The position numbers and the translations under genes were made by a program. 64,000 nucleotides of DNA from Dryas octopetala (Eukaryota; Streptophyta; Magnoliopsida; Rosales; Rosaceae). Every line of letters begins with the position of its first letter. Position 1 is the first letter of the stretch. Positions 12,601 to 28,797 of this stretch are shown piece by piece. The DNA is taken from assembly GCA_963921425.1 (NCBI GenBank), contig OY992838.1:19819861-19883860 (forward strand), given 5' to 3'. The notes under the pieces were generated by a model. The model had not been told where the DNA came from and ran no database searches. It saw only the letters and a list, made by a program, of their open reading frames with translations.

Positions 12601-12820
12601 ATAGCTTAGCTAGACCATCCATCTCTAGTAAAGACATATAGTCAATGTTGGCATAATCCCCCCAAGTAATCATGCCACCAACATATCTCTTTTCACTACC
12701 ATCATCATTTAAGTTCACTAGCCTACCACCATGGTGAAATTCTAAAGTGAAATGGTCTGGATTACCTGCCAAAAATAAAGCCATGTCATGCTTATTAACA
12801 CTGTTCAAAGTCACATGCAC
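9602..12820 (-). pseudogene. MuDR-type MULE transposase, five in-frame stops
   Basis: A single minus-strand frame runs from 12820 to at least 10124 without a frameshift. It is broken by five in-frame stops, at 12395-12397, 12089-12091, 11561-11563, 11429-11431 and 10436-10438. In order it encodes a plant PB1-like N-terminus (about 12780-12590), an acidic linker, a MuDR DNA-binding domain (about 11960-11600), the MULE catalytic core with GMDECFLKG (first Asp near 11284) and ILSDKQKG (second Asp near 11092), a SWIM zinc finger CSCRQWDVSGIPCCH (about 10525-10478), and a CCHC knuckle CKKCGKEGHNSRTC (about 10200). Further exons with a basic, proline/serine-rich tail probably extend to 9602. The gene cannot make the full protein without readthrough. 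Its two catalytic aspartates are still present. Confidence 0.9.
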
Positions 12821-12839
12821 TAATGTACAACATGCAAAA

Positions 12840-13607
12840 ATAAAGACATTATTCTAAGCAGTAAACCCTAAAGTACAACAAAATCAGAGTCTAAACTACA
12901 ATAAAGACATTATTCTAATTAGTAAACCCTAAGACATTATTCTAATCCATTATATTATTTTAATTCAGTAGCAATCCCAACATGACTCAAATGTTACACC
13001 ATACCAAACTAGGAGTCTCATTTACACTACACCTACCAATAATTTACTCTACACCCACCATAGCAGACCATTTAGGATTCCCATTACCCTCAATTATTTA
13101 TTCAACATCTCTGGTCCCATTTACCCATAAAGACAATAATAAAGCAGAAAATGTCAAAAAGGTTTGAACATATGGGGTGCACGGCCTAGCAATTCCAATA
13201 AACAAATGGAATTGACAAAGATAGTCAATGTACAGAACACAACATCACACAGACCCATCCAAAAAAAATTCTTCATCGATTCACCAACATAAACCATCGA
13301 AACAAAACCCTACAAAAAGAATCTTCAAACAATCATTTAAGGGGACAACTTATTGTATTCGGGTGGATCTCCATCTGTCCTCAGGAACTCCATTTCGAAT
13401 CTCCACAGAGAATATCACTTCTCCCCAACAGAGAATATCACTTTTTATTGCAGCGAATATCACTTGTGCAGTGATTAGAAAGCCAAAATCCCCTTTACAC
13501 CTTTAATCGAAGAAGAAAGAGTCTAAAACCCTAACCAGCGAACACTTTTGCGCGACCAGATTGAATTCTAAATCATTAAAATGAATTCCTTTTTGTTTAA
13601 AGTATCT
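12840..13607. other. MULE 5' leader between transposase start and right TIR
   Basis: This is non-coding sequence upstream of the transposase start on the minus strand, with several near-repeats of the form ATTATTCTAA...AGTAAACCCTAA between 12840 and 12950. No protein domain is visible. It is probably 5' UTR and intron of the transposase gene. Confidence 0.4.
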
Positions 13608-13824
13608 CTTGCAGTTGGATCTGTCTTAAAAGCATAGGGAGTGACAATTTTGCCCTTTAAAATAAGTCACGTGGTCTGTTTTTAACAGAGGTTGTGACAG
13701 AAGTGACGGAAAATCTCATACTGATACAAACTCGAAATATATGTCCTAAACTAACACAAACTCAAACTGGTGTCCTAAACTAAGATTGACCCCAAAGTAC
13801 GTGTCCTTTTTGAAAATTTTTCCC
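13608..13824 (-). repeat. Right terminal inverted repeat of the MULE
   Basis: 217 bp, the reverse complement of the left end at 8078-8305 without the 11-bp duplication. The transposase gene reads away from this end, so it likely supplies the transposase promoter. Confidence 0.9.
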
Positions 13825-13943
13825 AAACTAAAATTAGAGCTAAAAAATTCTTGCTCAAGTGCTCTAATAAGTTTTTCATGTGCTGTTATTTTCAAAGATT
13901 ATTCTCTTGATTTAGCACTCCAAAAATTATAAAAAAAAAAAAC

Positions 13944-16900
13944 ATGTTGCTTTTCAGTAAAAAAACATCTTTCTTAATTACTTCCGATAAGACATATTTG
14001 GCAGCCTCTGACTCTAAGGTGGAGACGTCGGTTCCTAGTCAAAATTTTGTCTATACTTCCGGCTTTGTTGCCACGTCAGGTACACCTAATTCTGCTTTGA
14101 GTACTCCTCAATTTACATGTGATAATGCTTGGATAATTGATTCTGGTGCTTCTGACCATATAACTAATAATCAGTATGTGATTCAGTCTTTGTCAAAACC
14201 TATTTCTCCACATTTTATTACTAATGCCAATGGTGTGTCCTCTCCCGTTGTAGGAGTCGGTACTGTGTCCTTGTCTCCATCTTTGTCTTTATCTAATACG
14301 CTCTTTGTTCCGTCTCTAAATTGCAATCTTATTTCTGTTAGTCAACTAATCAAGTCCTTCAATTGTGTTGCAACTTTTTTTCCCACTCATTGTATTTTTC
14401 AGGACATCCGCACACATGAGAGAATTGGTAGTGGTACTCGAAGAGGGGGCTTGTATTATCTAGACAGTGATGAAAATTTAGGCCGCTTTGGACATGCTCA
14501 TTTAGTTGATGACAAGGTCTTGGGGAATAAGAAGCTGGTTTGGTTGTGGCATCGCGGATTAGGCCATCCTTCATTTTCTTATCTTCGACGGTTATTTCCC
14601 TCCTTGTTCATTGGTTGTAGTGCTTCAGACTTTCGGTGTGCAACTTGTGTGGTGGCTAAAAGTCACCGCACTTCGTTTACTCCAAGTGATCATCGGGCTA
14701 CTGCTCCTTTCCAACTCGTTCATTCTGATGTTTAGGGGGCCGCTCCACTGACTACTACTCATGGTATGCAATGGTTTATTACTTTCATTGATGATTGTAC
14801 CAGAATGGTGTGGGTTCAGTTTCTCCGATATAAATCTGATGCTTGTGCTGCAATTAAGTCTTTTTATCACATGGTTCAAACTCAATTTCAGTCTCGTATT
14901 CAAATTCTTCGTTCTGATAATGGAGGTGAATTTGTCAATCATGAGTTACGTGATTTCTTTGATTCTCATGGCGTCCTTCATCAGACTTCATGCTCTCACA
15001 CTCCCCAACAAAATGGGGTTGCTGAGAGGAAAAATCAACATTTGTTGGAAGTTGCTTGAGCATTGTTGATTGGTGGACGTGTACCTACTTATCTGTGGGG
15101 TGCTGCCCTTAGTTCTGCTGTTTATCTCATTAATCGAACTTCATCCAGTGTTTTGGAGTTTCGTCGGCCTTTGGATGTTTTGTCTGATAACTTTGCTCTT
15201 CCCTCTATTTTACATTTGGAGCCTCGGGTATTTGGTTGTGTGGTTTTCGTCCACATACATCCTCATCAGCGTGACAAGCTTCATCCTCGTGCTCTCAAAT
15301 GTATCTTTGTGGGTTATGGCTCTAACCAAAAAGGTTATCGATGTTATGATCCTTCAACTCAGAGATTCTATGTGACTATGGACGTTACCTTCCATGAACA
15401 TGAGTTATTTTATCCTATGACAAGTACTGATTCTTCCCTTCCGGGGGAGACGAATGGTGAAGCGACGACTCAGACCGAATGGGTTTTAGACTTGGGGTTT
15501 TATGATACATTCAAGATGAAAGAGTCTTTAAAAGAGACAAAGGAAATTGAATCTGAGCATTCTACTTCTTCTAGTGATCACGGTCGTCCTGAACGCTCAT
15601 CCGAACATTCAACTCCAAAAGGGGATGGTGAACATCATGCTCCTGAACATATTATTTCTGGTGATGTCCATGATAATACAACTCCCTCTATTGAACCACT
15701 AGTACAATCACCTCCAGATGTGCTTCTTGAGGTACCTTCTTCTTCTGATTTGTCTGATTCTGTGTCTAATTCTCCAAAATATCAACTTCCACCTCGTAGT
15801 ACTCGAGGTATTCCTCCTGTTATGTATGAATCTGATCCTAAAGCCAAAGTCAAATATCCAATTAATAATCACGTTTCATCCCATAGGTTATCCAAGTCAT
15901 ATGCATCTTATGTACATCAATTATCCTCTGCATCTATCCCTAGTAAATTGCAGGATGCTCTAGCAGATTCTAGGTGGACCAAAGCGATGACAGAGGAAAT
16001 GAAAGCATTGAAGAAAAATGGAACTTGGGAACTTGTTCTCCTACCGAAGGGAAAGAGAACCGTAGGATGTAGATGGGTATTTGCAGTGAAACATAGAGCA
16101 GATGGATCCATTGAAAGGTTCAAAGCTCGGTTGGTTGCAAAAGGGTACACTCAGTCTTATGGTGTTGACTATCAAGAGACTTTTGCACCAGTTGCCAAGC
16201 TGAATACAGTCAGAGTGCTTTTATCGTTAGCTGCCAATCAGAATTGGCCACTTCTCCAGTTTGATGTCAAAAATGCTTTCTTGCATGGAGACCTCACTGA
16301 AGAAGTATATATGGATCCTCCTCCAGATATATCAGAGTATTCAGACACAGGAATGATGTGTAGACTGAAGAAGACTCTTTATGGATTGAAGCAGTCACCA
16401 AGGGCTTGGTTTGGCAGGTTCACCAAAGCTATGAAGAATTTTGGCTACAAACAAAGTAATTCAGATCATACTTTGTTCTTGAAGCAAAGAAGAGGTAAAA
16501 TTACTGCTTTGATTATCTATGTTGATGATATGGTGGTCACAGGAGATGATCATGAGGAGATGTCTAGTTTACAGCAATATTTAGCTTCTGAGTTTGAGAT
16601 GAAGCAGCTTGGAGACTTGAAATATTTTCTTGGGATTGAAGTGGCTCGATCGAAGCATGGTATTTTTTTATCCCAACGAAAATATGTCCTGGATTTGTTA
16701 TTTGAAACAGGGATGCTTGGGTGTAAACCAGCTGATACTCCTATTGAACAGAACCACAAGCTATTTGAATGTTTGAGTGCATCGTCTACTGACAAAGGGA
16801 GATACCAGAGGCTTGTAGGAAAATTGATTTATTTATCTCATACCAGACCTGATATTGCATATGCAGTAAGTGTGGTGAGTCAGTTCATGTATGACCCACG

Positions 16901-17473
16901 TAAACCCCACATGGATGCTGTAGAGCGCTTACTGAGATATTTGAAATCTGCTCCAGGCAAAGGTCTATTATTCTCTAATCATGGTCACTTGAAGGTTGAA
17001 GGATATACTAATGCTGATTGGGCAAGGTCGGCTGACAACAGAAGGTCTACCTCAGGATACTTCACCTTTGTAGGTGGAAACCTTGTGACGTGGAGAAGTA
17101 AAAAGCAACCAGTAGTAGCAAGATCAAGTGCCGAAGCTGAGTATAGAGGTATGGCATTTGGGGTATGTGAGTTGCTCTGGTTGAAAACTTACTGAAGGAC
17201 TTGGGATTTAAACCAAGAATGGCAATGAATCTATACTGTGATAACAAGTCAGTCATCGATATTGCCCACAACCCTATTCAGCATGATCGAACAAAACATG
17301 TGGAGATTGACAGACATTTTATCAAAGAAAAGCTTGAAGTAGGAATCATTAGCTTTCCATTTGTGAAGTCCGAAAACCAACTAGCAGATGTACTTACCAA
17401 AGCAGTGGCTAGCAGGGTATTTCTTGACTCACTTGTCAAGTTGGGCATGTGCGATATCCATGCACCAACTTGA
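13944..17473 (+). pseudogene. Ty1/copia polyprotein, 5'-truncated (protease, integrase, RT, RNase H)
   Basis: The frame starts just before the aspartic protease (WIIDSGASDH near 14110). It continues through the GAG-pre-integrase segment (LWHRGLGHPS), the integrase core with SDNGGEF and TPQQNGVAERK, reverse transcriptase (FDVKNAFLHGDL, IYVDDMVVTG near 16520) and RNase H to 17473. Lesions: an in-frame TAG at 14733-14735, an in-frame TGA at 15057-15059, and a one-base deletion near 17190 that shifts the last 90 codons into another frame. The capsid (gag) region, primer-binding site and 5' LTR are absent. The order protease-integrase-RT-RNase H identifies copia. It is not functional. Confidence 0.93.
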
Positions 17474-17682
17474 GGGAGAGTGTTGCCGTGAGTCAACTCT
17501 TTCAATTAATTACTGTAATTAGTTGATAACAAGGTCAAACCTTGTAATTAGGTAGAGATATACGGGTGTAATTATAGATTGATTTGTTTCCTGTAATTGT
17601 GGCTTAGGCTCTGTACATATACTGACTTTGTGGTGTCTATGAAAAATATCAGAAAATTATCCCCAAACCTAGAGTTTTAACA
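17471..17682 (+). mobile_element. 3' polypurine tract and LTR of the truncated copia element
   Basis: The purine tract TGAGGGAGAG (17471-17480) directly precedes an LTR that begins TGTTGCCGTG at 17481 and ends near TTTTAACA at 17682, about 202 bp. The polyprotein stops just upstream, as is usual for copia. With no 5' LTR present, neither the exact end nor a target duplication can be confirmed. Confidence 0.75.
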
Positions 17683-18116
17683 GGCTGGCTGTTCAAAAAT
17701 GATTTCAAGGATTTTGCACTGTCTAAATTTTAATACCATTAAAAGAGTAAATAGGTGTTTTATTACGGATACTAATAACTGATAATGTGCTTGTGACATT
17801 CTACTTGCTCTGTTATTGATATTGCTAGTTGGTAGTGGTGCTTGTGGCATCCCATCCTAATGTTGATGATGTGTCTCTACTATTTTATAGTAATTTTCTA
17901 ATTGTACTTCTTATTTAATTTGCTTTACTACTTTAATATCTTCAGAGTTGAAATATTTTTGTCTTGTTTTACTATGTAACACTGTTATTTTTCTACCTAG
18001 GTTAGGAATAAAGCTCCTTGCATAATTTAGTAATTATAAAAATGCTTGTAGCTGTTTTGTGTCTTCTAATTTATCTAGAAACCTTTAAGATTTTCTGTGC
18101 TATGTGAGGTTGTAAT
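17683..18116. other. Spacer, nothing recognised
   Basis: AT-rich sequence between the copia LTR and the hAT element. No gene, repeat or motif stands out apart from the hAT target duplication at its right edge (18109-18116). Confidence 0.4.
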
Positions 18117-19661
18117 CAAGGAGTAAAATTTCGGTTTCGAGTAAATTTTCGATTTCGACATAATTAAACAAAAACGACGGAAATTGCTATCAAAATACGG
18201 AAATTTTGAATGAAACTTAACCATATGTTTATTTAACATATTATTTACTACATTGATAAAAAATATTGAAAAAACTAAATTATATAGTAGGTTTCATGTG
18301 ATATAAGGTGAATATAATGCGCGCTGGAAGCAAATATTATTAAATAAAATTAGTATAATAAATAAATAAAATTAGTATATTCTTTATACTTTATAATCTA
18401 TAGACTAAATCCTAATACTAAACCCTATATATTCTATCTACCTTAATACTCTTTATACTCTATAATTTTTCACTAAACTCTATATACTTTATAATTTATA
18501 TTCCATATTGTTTAAGATATTAGTATTTAGGTCCTTTAGGGTATTTTAAATTATTTTTTATATAAAAATATATTAGGGTTTAAAAACAACTAAACGAAAC
18601 ATTAAAACGGCCAAACGAAACCCCAAATCTTTTTTTTTTTTTTTTCCAATTGCCCAAAGGCCCCAAACCCCAATGACCCAATCAACCTTAAACTTTTTTT
18701 TTTTCTTTTCTTTTCTCTTCTTTTTTTTTTTCGTTCTTTCCTTCATTTTTCCTTTTTCCCCCGTGACCTCTCAAGTCTTCTCTCATTAATCATTAATAGT
18801 CTACTCCATTAATAAAAGGAAAGAATCAAAGAAATGATTAGTCTTTTTTCATTAGTATTACACTATTAGTCTATTACTAATAGTCTACTCCATTAATAAA
18901 AGGAAAGAATCAAAGAGATGATTAGTCTTTTTTCATTAGTATTACACTATTACTAGTCTACTGCATAAATAAAAGGAAAGAGTCAAAGAGATGATTTGGG
19001 CCACTGTTCAATGAACGTGATATTGTGATATTCCCTTTCTTGGAAAGCCAAGCTGTCAAATGTCAAACCTCCAACAGGGCTCCAAGTTCCAACCCAACGC
19101 GAGGACTCTTCAAGGAAGTTCAGAAGGAGCGGAAAACTTCTCTTCAACTTCAAGTATATTCCAATTCCAGTAACTTATTTGAACTCAATCATTTCTCAGT
19201 TCTGCACTTTGCTTAGACAGTTAGATTTCTCACCTTCTCTTTCTCTCTCCCAATCCCTCACTCCCTCTTCCCTCCGCCTAATCTCTTCTCTCTCCTCCCT
19301 CTCCCTCCCCGATCTCCCTCTCCGATCTCTTCTCTCCCTCCGGCGACGGGCGGCTCTGGTCTCTGCCTCCCCTCTCTCCCTCCGGTCTCTCGCGAAGACT
19401 GAAATCGCGGGGAGGCTGGGAAATGTTCTGAACTTCTGACTTCTGGAAATGAAAAACGAAATTTCGCCAAAATTTCGGCGAAATTTCGTGAATGTATCGC
19501 GAAAAGACAACAGACTTGCACATTAGTAGGCTTCGAAATTTCGCCCGAAATTTCGCCCAAAATTTCGGCGAAATTTCGGCGAAATAAACGAAATTTTACC
19601 GAAAAAGTATGGAATTGAAATAAAATTTCCCCTTACTCAAAAAACGAAATTTTCCTCCTTG
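18117..19661. mobile_element. Non-autonomous hAT element with CGAAATTTCG subterminal repeats
   Basis: The element starts CAAGGAGTAAAATTTCG and ends with the reverse complement of CAAGGAGGAAAATTTCG. It is flanked by a perfect 8-bp duplication GTTGTAAT (18109-18116 and 19662-19669). An 8-bp duplication and CA-starting termini fit the hAT superfamily. Both ends carry many TTTCG/CGAAA words; the right end (19445-19610) is densely packed with the palindrome CGAAATTTCG, the usual form of hAT transposase-binding sites. No transposase is encoded. The interior has poly(T), a tandem repeat and a CT-rich segment (19225-19385). Open frames there are compositional. Confidence 0.88.
18795..18995. repeat. 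Tandem repeat inside the hAT element
   Basis: Three successive copies begin at about 18801, 18895 and 18958, with the recurring block CTACTCCATTAATAAAAGG followed by a GATGATTAGTC word. The first unit is 94 bp; the later one is shorter. Confidence 0.7.
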
Positions 19662-20040
19662 GTTGTAATCTAACTGTTCCTATTTTTATGTATAATCCTA
19701 AAAATTTCATGTCAGTTTTTTCTAAGATTATTTTGTTTTTGCTAATAATTATACCATTATTTATAAATTCTCTAAAAATAATTTTTAAATGCTTTATACA
19801 TTCAAATTTACTTGGACTATGTACTAAGATATTTATATCTACACTGCAAGATTTATAATATTTTTTAAATATTTGATCTATTTTTCTTTGAAATATGCTT
19901 CTTGTTTCTTAACGAAGGGGAAAGTAACAAAATAAAAAATTTAGAGAATGAAAAATAACACTAATCATAGTCCACCACTCCACAGTGCATGGAAAAGAAA
20001 AAATGATCTCAAATCTCTCTAGTCCACATGATAAAAATTT

Positions 20041-20362
20041 AAAAGGTTTTTTTACATTTTACCCACCTGAATTTTAGACTCGAACTCACTTTATCACCTA
20101 AAAAAATTGTGCCAATTTATCACCTGAATTAAAAAATTGTTGCACCATCTTTAGCTAATTTTGTTTAAACTTTTATTAAAAATAAGGGTGTTTTGGTCTT
20201 TTTCGAGTTCTTATTATTAGAAAAAAGGTTTTTTTTACACTTTACTCGTTTTGAGACAATAAAAAAATGACTTGAAAAGACCAAAATACCATTATTTTAG
20301 GTGGTGAAATAAGATTAAACTCAAAATTCAGATGTGTAAAGTGTAATAAAATCAACTTAAAA
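20041..20362. mobile_element. MITE with ~55-bp imperfect inverted repeats
   Basis: The left arm (TTTACATTTTACCCACCTGA onward to ATCACCT) pairs with the reverse complement of the right arm (AGGTGGTGAAAT through GTGTAATAAAATC). No coding capacity. It lies about 400 bp upstream of the MCM7 start. A second inner pair, around AAAGACCAAAAT, extends the fold. Confidence 0.65.
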
Positions 20363-20539
20363 TGACATATAATTTAGACAAGATTAGTGGTTTAACAGAC
20401 AGAGGAGGTCAAAAATGTCATTTAAAAAATAATTACATGCAGTAAATCAGACACTTCAATATCAAGCATGTATAGACCAGATCACCACAGCGAGAAGAAT
20501 TCGGTGGCTGTGGGCTGTTCTATCTTGGATGTTCCTCTT

Positions 20540-20750
20540 TAGTTTTTCTTTTGTTTTGGGCCTTGGCCCACTTCACAAGAAAAAAAAATAGAGGCCCAGT
20601 TCTCAGTTCCCACTTCGTTTTCCCGCCAAAACCCTCATCCCCATCCGTCATTTACCGCCAAATCTGATTTCTCTCTTTTCTGTCTCCGTGTCTCTTGCGC
20701 TCTCCTTCGCTCTCTCTTGCTCTCCCCTTCTCTCTCTTTGCAGGTGAACC
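20540..20750 (+). promoter_or_regulatory. MCM7 promoter: E2F sites and Site II motifs
   Basis: A near-consensus E2F site, TTTTCCCGCCAAA, lies at 20618-20630, and a weaker relative, TTTACCGCCAAA, at 20651-20662. Just upstream are TGGGCC/GGCCCA words (20557-20570 and near 20593), the plant Site II elements of proliferation genes bound by TCP factors. A CT-rich leader precedes the ATG. This fits S-phase expression of an MCM gene; the binding itself is inferred. Confidence 0.75.
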
Positions 20751-26583
<5,833 letters not shown>

Positions 26584-27127
26584 TATGCCTTGCTGTAGAT
26601 TTCTTGAGTGCTGCAATCCCTTAACACAGGAGTGGTCTTGGCCCCTTCCCATTTGAAAGATAGTGGGAAGATACTCTCATCTTGGAAGAAAAAAAAAAAA
26701 GAAGAAGGATTAGGCAGTGGGAAGCTCAAAAGTCAAACTTAGAGTATGTTTTCATTGGATTTAATTGAATCTTTTAATGTACTTTGGACAGTTTAGATCT
26801 AGCTTGAGGTGCATATTCAGACATTTGATGCCAGATTTGTCACTTATTGGGAATCTGAAGTTGGAAGTGGTTCAGTTAGCATGGTTTTTTGAGGTTCAGT
26901 TAGCATTGTTGACTAGCCAAAATCAATGGAGCAAAATGTATGATATTTCATTTATATGTTGTTGCCTAACTCTTTTTCTTGCGGCTCAATCTGTTGGTAA
27001 AATATTGTATTATGATGACTCAGGTTATTAGACGTATGCCATATTTCTCTCTTAATCTTTTGTATTCTCTTTTTGTTTCTTGGTTAGCAAACTTCTGTTG
27101 CCATTTAAACCCGTTTCACCTAAGGTA
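26584..27127 (+). other. MCM7 3' flank
   Basis: Non-coding sequence after the MCM7 stop, probably its 3' UTR and terminator region. The copia target duplication GCTTC at 27128-27132 marks its end. No further gene is visible. Confidence 0.5.
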
Positions 27128-27132
27128 GCTTC

Positions 27133-27336
27133 TGTTAAGGAAAGTAGAGTTAAATAGCATATATTGAGGAGATTCTTATTAATTGTATATATACTCAACT
27201 GTTTTTATTTCCTTCCTTGGTCATGTAATTCAGTTAGTCTAGAAAAACTTGTAGGATCTAAATTACTTACTTCTTGTATAATTGTACGTCAATATGAATA
27301 TGACATAATTCATACCAATTCTACAACTTTCTCATA
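27133..27336 (+). repeat. 5' LTR of the split copia element
   Basis: 204 bp, TGTTAAGG...TTTCTCATA. The terminal CA seen in the 3' LTR has become TA here. It is followed without a spacer by the primer-binding site. Confidence 0.9.
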
Positions 27337-27427
27337 TGGTATCAGAGCACCAAAGCTCTTGGTGACCAAGAAATTTCTTTCACAGCAAAAAGATCAAACA
27401 AACTCCTAGTCGTATTCCTCTCCTACC

Positions 27428-28797
27428 ATGGTTAACGATTCAGAATCCAGCAAGAAATCTTCAAATAGATATGAGATCATCAAATATGATAATCCCACTA
27501 GCCCACTCTACCTGCATCACTTAGATCAACCTGGCACAATCTTTGTCTCACAACTCTTGACTGAAGAAAATTACAGCACATGGAGTCATGCTATGACAAC
27601 TGCCCTAAGCGTTAAGAACAAGGTTTGTTTTGTTAACGGATCCATCAAGAAACCAACCAGCACGGTGGAAACAGATACCCAACAATGGACAAGATGCAAT
27701 GACTTGGTTAAGTCATGGCTGTTCAACTCAATGTTTCAAGACATAGCAACAAGCGTCATATACAATGACACGACTCATGAGATATGGCGAGATCTCAAAG
27801 AACGATTTTCCCGGGTAAATAAGGTTCATCTTTTCCACGTTAAGCAAGCCATACATGATTGCATTCAGAATAACATGATTGTTGCATCATACTTCACCAA
27901 ACTCAAAGGGCTATGGGATGAAAGATCTGCCCTATATGAAATCCTTGCTTGCAGCTATGGTATTGTAAAAGAAGTCCTTCAATACCAACAAGATCAAAAG
28001 ACGATGAAGTTTCTAATGGGACTCAATGAGTTCTATGCTGTTGTGCGAGGACAGATCCTCCTAATGGACCCCTTTCCTACTGAGAATCGTGCTTATTCTC
28101 TGATACTCCAATATGAGAGGCAGCGAGAAATAACATCTGAGAAGCCCATCATTTCAGACGTTGCTGCCTTTGCTGTAAGAGACAACTTCAAGGGACCACA
28201 CAAACGGGTCTTGTGCAGGTAAAATAAACTCAAATATCTTTCGTAGGGTTTGTGATAAATTGGCCATAGTGCAGATGTATGCCTATCACATCTGAAATGT
28301 GAATATTGTGGATGGAATGGCCACACTATTAACACTTGTTGCAAGCTACAAAAACAAGAACAATATGATGCCAAGCCAAATCATCAAGAACGCCGCAATT
28401 TTTCTCTAAAGGCAAACCACACAACTTCCCAGCGTGCTGATCAAAGGGAAGTGTTAGCCCCTCAAACCAGTTTTGTTGCTCTCACTCCAACAGAGTATCA
28501 ACAATTTCTTAGCCTCTTACACACAATAAGAGCACCTCTATGGCTAATCATTTTGGTAGTTCTTCTGCCATTAGTGATTTATCAGGTAACGTTACTTGTT
28601 TTTCTGTCATTGGAAAGAACACCAATTGGATCATTGATAGTGGGGCAACCAATCACATGGTTTGTTCTCCCAGCTTTTTAACTGAATCTTCTCCTGTCAA
28701 AAATCGCACAGTACAACTACGTAATGGAACTCATACCATTGTTACACACATTGGCAATGTTGCATTCTCTTCTTATTTGATCTTAACTAATTGTTGA
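27428..28797 (+). pseudogene. Copia gag and start of protease (decayed)
   Basis: 27428-28222 encodes 264 residues of copia-type capsid protein (gag; LTEENYSTWSHAM, then a WLFNSM...EIWRDLKERF stretch). A CCHC zinc knuckle, CEYCGWNGHTINTC, follows near 28300 in another frame. The aspartic protease motif WIIDSGATNHM lies near 28627. The reading frame is broken between capsid and knuckle and again before the protease. It is then interrupted by the solo LTR inserted at 28792; the matching continuation resumes at 32930. Confidence 0.88.

Larger units (their letters stand above)
8078..13824 (-). mobile_element. Mutator-like DNA transposon (MULE), complete with TIRs and TSD
   Basis: The 5747-bp element starts GGGAAAAATTTTC and ends with the reverse complement. 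Its terminal inverted repeats are long: 8078-8305 on the left and 13608-13824 on the right, nearly identical apart from scattered substitutions and an 11-bp duplication in the left copy. It is flanked by a perfect 9-bp target duplication, AAACTAAAA (8069-8077 and 13825-13833), the hallmark of Mutator insertion. The minus strand carries a MuDR-type transposase with in-frame stops, and the plus strand a small GRF zinc-finger gene. The two are convergent. The transposase is broken, so this copy can probably move only if a transposase is supplied in trans. Confidence 0.95.

Noticed and set aside
19196..19560. Overlapping Arg/Glu-rich and Ser/Leu-rich open frames
   Set aside because: They come from a CT-rich tract read on both strands inside a non-autonomous hAT element; no protein family is visible.
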